A DNA stretch of 64,000 nt from Lineus longissimus (lineage: Eukaryota; Nemertea; Pilidiophora; Heteronemertea; Lineidae). Where the stretch lies: contig NC_088318.1 in assembly GCF_910592395.1 (NCBI RefSeq), forward strand, positions 744,001-808,000, given 5' to 3'. Shown one piece after another: positions 25,729 through 36,591 of this stretch (positions within the stretch are counted from its first letter, which is position 1; each line of letters begins with the position of its first letter). The translations under genes and the position numbers were made by a program. A model generated the notes under the pieces. That model searched no databases. It saw only the letters and a list, made by a program, of their open reading frames with translations, and had not been told where the DNA came from.

Positions 25729-28669
25729 TCATGACGCTGGTTTGTTATCCTTACTACTCGTAGAATGTCCATTGCCAGATGGTAGAGGCTGGAAGTTGGC
25801 TTGGATCCACGGATGTTTAACGACGTCAGGTAAAGGCAAGCGACGATCAGGATCTTTCTGTAATAACTGCAACGGCAAAAGAGAGATTATTGAAATGGAA
25901 AAAGTAGAAAAATAGAAAAAAGAAGGCTTATACTGTGTAGCTGTCAGTGTTATCATTACAATGTAGGAGCCCTAAAACGATGCTCGACTCTGTGCTCCAC
26001 CTACAGGGATGCATCAAAAGTGCCCTGGACAATCCACTTACTTTCGTAACAAGATCCTTTGCTCCGTCAGACACATAGGACGGAAAGTGAAGATCAACTT
26101 TTGAGATTCTCCTGTATGTGTCTGGCATTGTCTGAGCTTCAAACGGTGGTTTCCCGACGAGACATTCGTAACACAGGATTCCTAAACTCCATAGGTCGAC
26201 TTTCTCATCATGAGTCTTGCCATCAATCATCTCTGGTGGAAGGTAGTCAAGTGTTCCACAGAGTGTGGCACGCCTACAAGAGGAGCAGAATGAAACCATG
26301 ATAAAAATACGTGTTTATTGCATTAAAATGACCATAGCCCAAGTAACTTCTCTCTTTCACTTTGGTTATCTTGGGAGGACGATTGTAGTGAGACCCCCCC
26401 CCCCCAGGAAACAAGCAAAAACATGCTGATCAGAAGAGTTCTCACCTGGAAGATGGGGCATGCACGGACCAGCCAAAATCAGCAATCTTCAGCTCCCCCT
26501 TACAACCCAGCAGTAAGTTCTCCGGTTTAATATCCCGGTGGATCACCTTCTTGTCATGGCAGTAGATGAGAGCCTGGCTTAGCTGGTGGATGAACTGAAA
26601 ATGGAAACAAAACAGTTAGTCTGGGCTCACATACTCTGATCATTGCAGTCATTTAACAGCTGCAAGATTTCTTTGAATCACACAACAATTCTTGGAAGAG
26701 CCAAGTTTCCTGAAATCTGTAGACCACAAAATGACTAGTGGATCAAATTAGATTCCTCTGCAACTCACCGTAGCACATCTTTTGTCATCAAATCTCTTAG
26801 ATTTCTGCAATTCTTTGTAGAGTTCGCCTTTAGGTGCGTATTCTAGAATGAGGTATACTCGAGTGTCATCATAGAAATAGCCATAGAGACGGAGAATGTT
26901 CTGGTGTCTGAAAGGTGGAGAGACATCATATGTGAAAAGATTATCCAACAGTTCTGTATCTTAAAGAGCCCTATCCTCATAGGTTTCAAATGACATCATG
27001 ACCTTGCCAAGACAGGCCATTTCATCTCTGCCACAAAACTGATGATACACAGCCCACCTGGTTGAAATGTGTCCTAACCAATTTCTTAAATTCACCTACC
27101 TGAGATGTGACTGAATCTCTATTTCCCTTCTGAGTTGATGTTCCACGCCTGCCTCTGTTAGCTGCGACTTGTACAAGACTTTCAAGGCAACAATGAACTT
27201 GCTTTGTTTCTCCCGCGCCAAATAAACATGTCCGAACTTGCCTTTGCCGAGCGCTTTACCAATGTCAAAATCTGCCAATGCCCACTTTTTCCTGCAAGGA
27301 AAAGAAGAAAATATTAACTTACAAATGCAGAAAATGTTGAAATGCACTATTCAAAAAGCAGACCTTTCTTGTTCTTTTGGCTGCAAAACTTGTCTTTGGA
27401 AATTACTCGACAGGCCTTTTTAGGGACACAAAAAGCTGCAAATTTTATTGGAATTGTGATTCATTAAGTGCTCTCTCAATCTGGTTTCTAGAGGTACGTC
27501 TGAAGTGGCCCTAGTGCCTTATAAAAGCTAAGCAAGAACAAATGTCAGCTTAAGATCACATAAAGCTGCTGTTCACGTAACCTGATATATCAATAACATT
27601 ACAACCTCAAGAATAACAACATACTTTGAGCCATCCTTATTCATCATAGACATCATGGGTTTAGGTGGTGCCTTCTGGTCCCGGGCAGCACCAGTAGGAG
27701 GAGCTACAGGTACAGGGGTTGACACTCCAGAAGACGTTGATCCTTCAGCTTGTTTTTTTACCCTATTGGCATGGTGATCTTCTGTTGGGTTTCGGGGACC
27801 AGATGGTTGTGAGTTCTGAGGCCTTCCTGCAGAACTCCGAACTTGACCTGCCTGCATGGAAGCTTGTTTCTTCATACCAGGGACGCCACTTTGACCTCTA
27901 CTGACACCAGCTGTCTGTGGCTGCCTCAGGGCAGAGCTGATCTGTGGCTGCCCTCGCATACTGGCAGACTGGGACCTGACACCCGATTGCACTGGAGGTT
28001 TCCTGCCTGCGTCATCCCTATAGCTGGCAGCAGGGTTTGTCATCGGGACTCTCTTGACAGCTTCTCTTTGATGGGGAATATTAGGTTCAGTGGTCTTGAG
28101 AATCCGCTGGCACTTAATTTCTCCGGTGGATTTAGGATGCAAGACCTAAGGGAAAGAACATTCACTGGTTAATATTTACAGTCTCCCATGCAGGACAAGA
28201 AGATATAGGAGTAAGTACACACCAAACTGTAATGCCAGAAATTGGTGGCTTTTATCATACTGCTACTGACAATTGAGTCTTGAAGTTGGTGCAAAGTGCT
28301 TTCGGCCCAAATTTGTATCACAGGTTTTACTTTCATTATTTGCCATGGCATGTTAAATGTAGCCTACCCTGGATGAAGAATCAACAGCATTCTCCTTCCC
28401 CCCAAGTGGATGGCCAATAGGACAAACCTGCAAGGTAAAAGAACAGGACTACAACACTTGAATATTTACTACACAAACATATGTTTATGTAACTGTAAAT
28501 TCAACTGATTTTTCAAAACAAACTTTCTTACACTACAATGTTGTACAACATCAATGTTTTGCCAAATCATCTCAGCAACGGCATTAGGTTAATAAAACAC
28601 GAGTCAGAGACAAGTTGAAGTTGAAGGCCAATGCATCATACTTACAGGGTGACCTTTTGGAGCTGACAT
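25729..28669 (-). CDS. AURK: Aurora serine/threonine kinase
   Basis: Eight coding exons: 28646-28669, 28368-28427, 27625-28145, 27100-27291, 26769-26907, 26446-26594, 26042-26273 and 25729-25866. The model gives 484 codons plus stop with consistent phases. Aurora kinases drive centrosome maturation, spindle assembly and cytokinesis. Residues 1-200 are a disordered Gln/Ser/Pro-rich tail with a KEN degron (residues 19-21). The kinase domain runs from about 205 to 470: glycine loop GKGKFG (217-222), Lys239, HRD Asp333, DFG Asp351 and T-loop RRATLCGT with activating Thr365. The position equal to human Aurora-A Gly198 is Gly275 (LYGYF), as in Aurora-A, while the hinge ([12 protein letters not shown]) resembles Aurora-B. 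ATG at 28669 opens an eight-codon exon (MSAPKGHP). Invertebrates often have one or two Auroras, so A/B orthology is not assigned. Confidence 0.95.
26393..26406. repeat. Poly-C run in an Aurora intron
   Basis: About 12 consecutive C bases occur between Aurora exons 6 and 7; a slippage-prone site. Confidence 0.9.
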
Positions 28670-28833
28670 TTTCAGCAGTGCAATCAACCAATCACGAAGT
28701 TCTTGCTGTACATGTACCAGGACAGGATGCTGTAACTCTGAATTAGAATTTAACATTTCATAAAAGATCATAAAAATCGATATTTTGAGTTGGTGATCAG
28801 AGCAGAGATTTAGCAGCTGTTAAAAACTGATGG

Positions 28834-28841
28834 GCGGGAAA
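28834..28841 (-). promoter_or_regulatory. E2F-like site upstream of the Aurora start
   Basis: The minus strand reads TTTCCCGC, a match to the E2F consensus TTTSSCGC, about 165 bp upstream of the ATG at 28669. An inverted CCAAT box lies nearer, around 28685. Both suit a cell-cycle promoter, but short sites also occur by chance. Confidence 0.4.
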
Positions 28842-29112
28842 CAACACGACTGTCGGGCCGGCCGCCAGGAAGGTTGACAATTTATAAACCAAACCCGATA
28901 TAAACATGACATGCAGTACCTACGACGTCTAGTCCTACATGATCATGATATGATTACATATCCCTACAACAGGACTGGACTACTGCAAAGCTGGGCACCC
29001 GCCACCGAGTCTGATTGCACCGCACTGGCACAGGCAATCATGACATGACGGCCCTGACATGACCATGATGATGACCACATCACAGGCCACTGAATCAAGT
29101 GTAGACTGTAGG

Positions 29113-29220
29113 CTGTACTCACTGACACAACAGCTATACTATAGCTACAGTATAGCTACAGTGAGTGTAGCTATAGCCTAGGCTTAGCAATAAGCATAGC
29201 TGTTGTGTCATTGAGTACAG
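29113..29220. repeat. Inverted repeat with 25-bp arms
   Basis: Arm 29113-29137 (through CACTGACACAACAGCTAT) is the reverse complement of 29196-29220 with one mismatch. The 58-bp spacer has repeated TATAGCTACAG motifs and can extend the stem. It lies about 450 bp upstream of the Aurora start. It may be a small transposon-derived palindrome or a cruciform-prone element. Confidence 0.75.
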
Positions 29221-29929
29221 GCCGACTCAGTCCGTCTCCAACTGGGACCAGCAACTCGGCCCGCTTGTATAGCCAGTGTATGGACGGACGTAATAGCATG
29301 AATGGTGTTCATGGTGTAGGCCCTAGGCCTATCTCAGTATCTGTTTTATGACTATGTGCATGCAATGCATTGCCATTGCATTGCATGTCAGATGTGTGAT
29401 GAACTCTTCAAAACAATCTATTATTTTCAGCCCATTGAGACAACAAAACCTAAACAATCGACAACATAAAGAACAACAACAACTCTTACATCTATGATAA
29501 TTGTTCGATGTCAAAACAACGGTTGAAATTGTGAATAAAATCTACCTTTATCGGGCGGAAAACTACAACGACAAATTCAACGTGAGAGAAACTTTTGAAT
29601 TTCGTGACCAGCCTTCTGATTGGGTGAAAATTTAAAGCACGATGGTTGCCGAAGGTTGTTTGTATGACGCTCTGTGATTGGATAATCTGTATTTACAACG
29701 GAACCGGAACTACAGAGAGCAACACGTGCTTTTTGGTCGCATTCACCAGTATGGTTGGTGTTGAGTGTAGTTCCCCGGTCCCCAAAAGTCGACAATCACG
29801 TATTATGTTGACCCGCTAACCGCATAACATGTGTATTACTATAGATGTCGCACTTCTTTGCTGACATTATGTTATTTGCAGGTTCTGCTGTCAACAACAA
29901 AACACTATGCGTAATAAATTAGGTGGTGA

Positions 29930-30282
29930 TCACCCCTATCACTCAGGTTAGGCTTGGACTGCTTGGTTTACTACCACTTTCCTTTCGAAGAGAGATAGCC
30001 GATGTTGTATTTTTGTGCCATTGTTTGCTTGGAAATACTGTTTTATCTCAAACTCATGCCCCAGACGTGACTTTTACTACGCGTAGGGGTGATGATCTTA
30101 TCCTCCTGTGTCCACGTTTTACCAGAGGCTTTTGCGTCAAGCTTCTTCGTCAGGGTTGGAAAAATCTGGAATGCGCTTCCACTCGATATCAGGCAGTCTC
30201 TCCCGCTTGATGTTGACCTTTCCCTCCTTCTGCCCAACCACGAGTTTACGATGGCGAAATTGGTCCAATCAAGAATTAATTA
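29930..30282 (+). mobile_element. Decayed non-LTR (LINE) reverse transcriptase C-terminal fragment
   Basis: One frame reads LGLLPLSFRREIADVVFL (from about 29950), typical of the thumb end of LINE reverse transcriptases. After a frame change it continues as SSFFVRVGKIWNALPLDIRQ (30132-30200), matching the usual FFxRxxxxWNxLP ending of these ORFs. The frame switch and loss of the rest of ORF2 mark a dead 5'-truncated copy. I cannot assign the clade (CR1, L2 or relative). It sits downstream of the ZnT-like gene on the other strand. Confidence 0.75.
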
Positions 30283-30469
30283 AGACTATACTCTTTATCA
30301 ATTCTTGGTCCTTCATTCGTCAATCATGTATACGTCACAGAAGTATCAGCAGGGTGCTGTTCGAAGGACAAGAAAGACTGGTCGTCTATAGTCCCAAAGT
30401 ATGAGGCAAAATAAGGTTCAAATGCGACAAGACTGTGTTATTCGTGATTTTGTTTCAAAAGTTACAACC

Positions 30470-30475
30470 TTTATT
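30470..30475 (-). terminator. Poly(A) signal for the ZnT-like gene
   Basis: TTTATT reads AATAAA on the minus strand about 255 nt after the ZnT-like stop codon. It is the first canonical hexamer downstream. Confidence 0.5.
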
Positions 30476-30727
30476 GTAGTGTAACGCATACATTACATGT
30501 TATCGAATGATAATCGGAAGGTTTTACCCCTCAGTCGTACAAAGTATCCGGCACCACCGTGCCACTGGGCACGGATAGCGATGACGTCCCTTGCAAGGGA
30601 GGTAACGCGATGACGTCATCGTGTTTTAAAGCAACACCACCAACAACACTGCGTGAATGTCATGGTTTTGGCTCCGACTCTGTTTGGCCTACAGGACACT
30701 GCTGCGGCTACTTGGATGCTGGATTCG

Positions 30728-33700
30728 TCACACCTGATGTTGTTCAGGTTTGCCTTCGTGGCAATTATTGCAGCATTTCTTCTTGATGCAGGCAGGCCCG
30801 CAGTCGATCACACATCCGTTCATCATGAAATCCTGATCCAGCTCCTCGCTGCTGGCAGGCGGCGTCTGAAAGAGACATGTGATAGTTTCAACTGCACCTT
30901 GTCGCCGATATCCTTGTTTCCCCCAACACCGTCTCCCCGTTGGTGTACTGACGGCCTGGGGTGTCTGCTGATGCATGTGTCAGTCGACCAACCCATGAAT
31001 CGAACATATTTCCATGTACAATAAAATTCATGTGCACATGTCAATTTTGAAATAAATTCACTTAGATTATCTTGCGAGTTGTTGATCTTGTAATTTTGAT
31101 ATGTAATTGTAATTTGTAATTTATTACCGTATCGATCTCGGGTTGAACCGTCACAGAATGTACCCCCTCCTTCGTCAAGAAATTCTTAACGTCCTCAGCC
31201 ACCCTCACGAAATCCCCAAGTCCTTTTAGCTTCACGTGAACTGTGGCGACCACATGCCGTCCTGTCAGTTGCCACAGATGGAATTCGTGAATGCTTTCAA
31301 TACCCGGCACCTGAAGAAGAACCGAAATGGCGGATTTATTAAAGAACCACAGCAGATCGCCATCGCCGAACTAACAGGAGTAAGGGAAGGTATGAGATGC
31401 AAACAGATCATCTGCAGCAGGTCTTATCGCCGGACAAACTGTGCTGAATGCGCATCCCGCTAGCGGCCGCTACCCTTGCGTTTTTTGCGAGGCCACGGCC
31501 GGTATACACCGAAAGCAGTCAGGTGTCGGCATTCAAACGCATGTCTCTTCACGTTCGAAAGAATTCACAGCGAATGATCGAGTGAAGGCCCGCGATAGTC
31601 CGGAGCGACTCGCGACGAGTGACATTGGCGAGAGAGAGCAAATGAATAATGAGATGACGGTCTTACTGATTTTTTCATTTTCTCTGCAAGTTCGTCCATC
31701 TCAATGTGCGTGGGAGCAGCTTGCATTAGCACCATGCACGCATCCTTGACTGGAAATATAACATTCTTTCAGATGGTTAATCCAAACACGGACCTATTTG
31801 TTCGCAAGTTCGCCATTTCGCTCCCTTGTACACGCCTTCTCAACTTCGTTAAGTACAAAAAAACATAGGCCCAAATTCATAAAGGGCGTTTTAGGGTTAG
31901 ACATGTACAACTTCTCTCTAATCAGTTTCAGGGCCTATTCATATTCTATGAAGATTCACATGAAGGGCCAGAATCTGTCTATTCAGGAGTTAAACGCTGT
32001 TTTAAGCTAAACACCCTTTATGAATTTGGCCCATAGCGTAGCCAAGTTGCAAATCAAGTTCATTTAGGTCGGTGGCCCAAACAAGGTTCTCTCTGATGAT
32101 CCTTGCGCTAATGAAGTCACGTGTCTTCAGTGGTTGCATATAAATGTGATGAATCGCTGTTGCGTTTGCGACGCAAAGAATTTGTACTTACATTGTGGAA
32201 GAGTGCCGCCGATGATAATAATAACCATGATTATACTGCAATAATAAAGAGAGGTTTGCCGTATTACAACCGATTGACCTCGCCGGATTCAGTGGCATAT
32301 ATGGTGTTTTATTGAAAGACTGAGTGACATAAACGGATAGCTTCTTTTATGTCACAGGTTATCGAAATAATCCAATCCCTCAGGATAAACCTACCTCGAC
32401 ACAGCATCGACATAATGCGTCCACGGGTCATCTTCAAATACATGTATGAGACCGTTGACGAGAATGACTAGAGCGCCGCCCATGCTGGTCAGGGTCCACC
32501 GCTTGTCGATGACAGAGTGACTCGCCAACTGCCCTGCAATGATATCATACCATCATGAGGAACTGGTGGTAAGAGCTATTGCTAATGGCCGGTGACTACC
32601 CTGAACAGTACCACAGGGCGTTCTCCGCAGGGGTAAAGGGTAAAACCAACGCACAGGCCAGTGGGTTTTTGGTACAATTGAAAATACTAGCTGGCCATGG
32701 TGCGGTTGGCGTCCTTCGCTCCGCTTACCACGCTCTGGGTAATTTGAGTTGCCACATGTGGCCTTACCCTTTCTCTTTATGAACAGTTCCCTCTCACTCG
32801 GGGTCACATCTGGGGCAGGTTCCTCTTTCTTCAGCTTTTCATCAGATGAACATAAATCTGAAATACGTCAAGGAGAACCGCCATTATGAGGTATCGGTAT
32901 CTCAGTGGGTAGCGCTGATTTTCACTATGCGGTATAGCTAGGACAAAATTGACGCCATTGACGTCACGTCTCTAGTTAAAAGTGAGATGACCAGAACATG
33001 TTTGAGACTGGTATAGATGCTCGCCGCATTTACCCTACCGTGCGTTTACCATCAAAGGCAACAGAGGGATTGGAAATCACCAATTCACAATACAGTATGT
33101 CTCCCAGAGTCATCTCGGTAATTTTGGAGGATTTCATGTCCGTTACGAAAGCACAAAAAAGCTCGTCTGTCAATGAAAATTACTAAACACTGTCCCCCGA
33201 AATGTACCAAATTCCAGCAGCGTGTGAGTACACTCCGGATGCATTGGATCGGCCTCGTCCCTCTCCGAACAGGATGACGAAATGGACTGCCCGGGGAGTG
33301 TACATTTTTTGCATATCTCGATACTTACGGTAAGTCTGCGCCACCGCCAATGAGATGATACCAGACACGATCCCGACAGCGCCAATTATGACAATAATCA
33401 GATGGTCATGGAGATGTTCTGTGGCGACAAGTCTCTTGAGCGAGGACACAAACATTGAGAAACATAATGCAGCAAGGAAGACACTGTTGATAGTAACCCC
33501 AAGGACGTGGGTTCGAGCCCATCCGAACGTGTTCTTCCTGGTCCCCGTTTGTGGAATCTAAAATAGCAATGCGTTTTTGTAAGCCGCAATATTCGGACGA
33601 ATGCGAAATCGCTGCGACCTTCGATTTTAATCGCATGCAACGGTAACCACTCGTAGTCATCGCACTAGGCTCGATACCACCGGTTTACCCGCAGATGAGA

Positions 33701-34514
33701 GAGATTGAGATTGAAATGACTGTTGACACTCGTCATTATCAGTTTAATTACACTCTCCTCCAATGGAATAATTAGGCCTTTACTATGTAAACGCAGTAGC
33801 TTTGCTGTATTGTACTGTATAAATTCCCATAATAGATCCATTATTTCGATTATTAGGCCGCCCCACTTGTCAACTTGGCATATCGTAAATTAAAATATAA
33901 ATGATATTCCTTATTTGTGAAATGTGCAATGCGCCGATTGGTGACATTTATCCAGGTCTAAGTAAACCTCTCACTTTATTAATAATTACACTGTTGGCCC
34001 AGATCATTTTTGATTATATACATTGTAAAGTCACCACAACATATTATCATGATCCTCTTGATGTAGGACATCCCGTATTCAAGCAAAGAAAAGAAGTAAC
34101 TGATAATTTAGTGTGAATGTGACCTTGAAAAGTATGCATATATCCATGTATGTATTTATTCAAAATGGTGCACATCATCAGTGGCACCAGCATAAATTTA
34201 GGTAATATGGCCATGAGAACTGGTGACATGTACAACCATGTATAGCTTGATCAGAATCACAGCATCCTAGCAATCCATGTCGCACTATCGAACTTGGGCC
34301 AGTCACTGTGGCGCGTCCTCGCACTAGGTTTTCCCTGAAAACCTACCTTTGCACAGATGATGATGATGACCTCCTCGGCCGCCTTATATAGGGTGTGCAG
34401 TCCATGGACCAGGAGGCATATGGAGTGAGTCCGCAAGCCAAATATAATCTCAGCCACAAATAGTAGTCCGTGCCAGATTATGCTACCAGATGCATGCAAA
34501 TCTGATTTCTCCAT
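30728..34514 (-). CDS. Cation diffusion facilitator (SLC30/ZnT1-like) with degenerate metal site
   Basis: Eight coding exons: 34347-34514, 33329-33557, 32768-32857, 32395-32533, 32192-32235, 31667-31749, 31128-31310 and 30728-30865. They give 357 codons plus stop with all phases consistent. CDF proteins exchange Zn2+ for protons; ZnT1 homologues export zinc at the plasma membrane. Six helices are visible: TM1-2 in exon 1, TM3-4 in exon 2 (NTFGWARTHVLG), TM5 in exon 4, TM6 in the 44-nt exon. The C-terminal domain has IHEFHLWQLTG, close to ZnT1, then a Cys-rich tail (IDCGPACIKKKCC). The His-rich TM4-TM5 loop is absent. At the ZnT1 zinc-site positions TM2 reads HTLYK (His kept, Asp to Lys) and TM5 reads TSMGG (His to Thr, Asp to Gly). 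Classical transport therefore seems unlikely; a partner subunit or regulator is possible. ATG 34514 is in strong context; an in-frame ATG at 34559 would add 15 residues. Confidence 0.85.
31865..32035. mobile_element. MITE with about 22-bp terminal inverted repeats
   Basis: The left end (31865 on, TAGGCCCAAATTCATAAAGGG) is mirrored at the right end (CCCTTTATGAATTTGGCCCATA, ending at 32035). The element is about 170 bp, has no coding capacity and lies in the ZnT-like gene intron between the TM6 microexon and the next exon. It fits a nonautonomous DNA transposon. I did not resolve target-site duplications. Confidence 0.75.
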
Positions 34515-36591
34515 GTTGTGACAAGTGCCAAATCGAAATGAATAAGTATCTTGGACCAATTATGAGACTGAGTTAAAATCTTCGAGTCGTTTCACTTTGC
34601 AGACATCCTGACATATCCAGTGGTTTTAAATATTCTCCGCCTCTGAGGTAGGAGTATAAAAAATCTCAGGATGCTGTTCAGACTGCGGAATTAGGCTCAA
34701 AGTTATAAAGACGTCACGGAAGCCAATTGTTTTACACCTCTACATTGAGACTCTCGCGCGTCAAGTCAGGACCGGCTGCTAGGTTGTTCCTTTGTCCCAT
34801 GCAGACGTCGTGACTTGTTGACTAGTTAAACAGCAATGAAGCGGTTATCACTCCTTGAGTTGGAACTGTTGAAGGTGAACCGCCGAATCACACCCGATAT
34901 ATCCTTCCAAATTGTGAACTCTACTTGTCCCCGTCCGAACAATGAAAGTATATATTACGAGATGCGGCATTCACTTTTATCGTCCGTTTCCATGAGATGA
35001 GCCAAGTAATACACTCACATGACACCAAACACCTGCAGAATGATGTCCTTTTCCCTGTCCAGTGATTGACTATAACATCATTATGAGTGGCTGATGCGCT
35101 GCACACTGTCGTTTTCCAAGTGCAGGCAGTGTGCAAAGTAATTTATTATCAGAATTATGCATGTTTTACCGTTTGATTGGTTGGCCTACTGAGAGGTGAT
35201 TATCTAGAACTTGACCGGTATGTCAACTTTGACTGTTGAACTATTGAACTGTTAAACTGTTCATGTTATTTAAAAGCATTCCGCGACGTTACTATTTATA
35301 GCTCACAAGGTCAGTTGAATAAGATATTGATGACGTTTTAGTCACGTGACAGTCGGCCGGACTGTCTACGCATTTGAGCTTATTTCAAAGTCAATTATCT
35401 TTGACCCTGCATTGTTTTTAGCATGAATGATACCATAGAGTCAGAGAGAGAAATATTCAGAACAATTATGTAGTATTTCCAACACTCGGACATGTGCAAG
35501 ATTGAATCTAACTGCCCTAGTTAGAAAGCCTGAATCATTACGAAACCGCATGTTTGTAAGACATTGCCTGTAATTCAGCGATGGGGAAATAGAGGGCAGC
35601 AGCTGCAGTGACGTCATCTTCGCGGAATGCTATTCTAGGCCTATACCCCTCAGGGATCGAGTTATAAATAAAGAACTCCCCGTATCTAGTGGGGCTTGAT
35701 ATACGTTTCCTGCGAGACCATAGTGAGCTATTATAAACTGATGACTTTAAAATGGTTTATACCGAAACTATACCCGGCTCGCAACCAACACTGAATTAAC
35801 CTGCGGAATCAGCTGCAAACTTTCCTAGCATCACCCATGCCTCATATGCAAAGATTGTGTTTTGGCCAATAAATTTCATTTCATTTCATTTCAATTTCAT
35901 TTCATTTCCTCTCCGAGGTATGGCAAACCACCTCTCCGACCAACGGCCCAAACTGAAGACCACCAGTCCTCTCAACCTGGTCTTTGTATCTAACAGCTTT
36001 CTCAAATTGACGATCACAAGTTAGGAGTTTATAGGTTGACACTTCAACAAATGGGGGCTAATGTCTTTGGGGCTTGTGTGCAGCCCCCCCCCCCCCCCCA
36101 AGGAAACCTGAATTACTACGACCATACTGTCTCAACGGACGCCATGGCGAGGCACAGCCGAAGACAACCCATTTGGAGTAATTCCCGGTTGAGCAGGAGT
36201 AAAGAATTTATTTATAGAAACGATAACGTTTACAATCTCTATAGTTCCGGCAATAGTCTATTTATGTCGATGTAGAAAGCATCCGCCATTTTGTCACAAT
36301 ATGTGGTTTACTCGGAAAATACCGAATAGTTTCGAACAATGTCGAAGAGGAAAAACCAATCAATGTATCATAAACCTTCCTAAAACTACTATAACTGCAT
36401 TATAAACAATTCATTCTATAAGAATTAAGAGGTTTTATTCATATTTTGATATATTTGCCTCGGAGAAAAGAAATTATCAATGCACAGGCAGTGAGCCGTC
36501 TGTGTATTTATACACACAGCGGTCTCCGTCCAATTGAATAGAGTTTAAAGATGGCAATACTGTTTGGAGTGGAGTTTGTACAAACTTCAAA
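34515..36591. other. Intergenic between ZnT-like and NDUFB9 (divergent genes)
   Basis: No exon was found. It holds an ATTTC pentanucleotide run (about 35875-35910), a C-run (about 36083-36099) and the two outward promoters. The open frame at 36036-36275 crosses the C-run and has no protein signature. Confidence 0.5.
35875..35910. repeat. (ATTTC)n microsatellite
   Basis: Seven or so ATTTC units occur with one interruption (CAATTTC). Confidence 0.85.

Noticed and set aside
31873..32115. Alternative minus-strand exon (ISARIIRENLVW) considered for ZnT TM6
   Set aside because: No donor in the needed phase; the 44-nt exon at 32192-32235 fits both phase and hydrophobicity.
32889..32935. tRNA-like A box (TATCTCAGTGGGTAGCGC) suggesting a SINE
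   Set aside because: No B box or tail follows at the right distance; not enough to call an element.
36036..36275. Plus-strand open frame with a run of prolines
   Set aside because: The prolines are the translation of a poly-C run; no homology signal.
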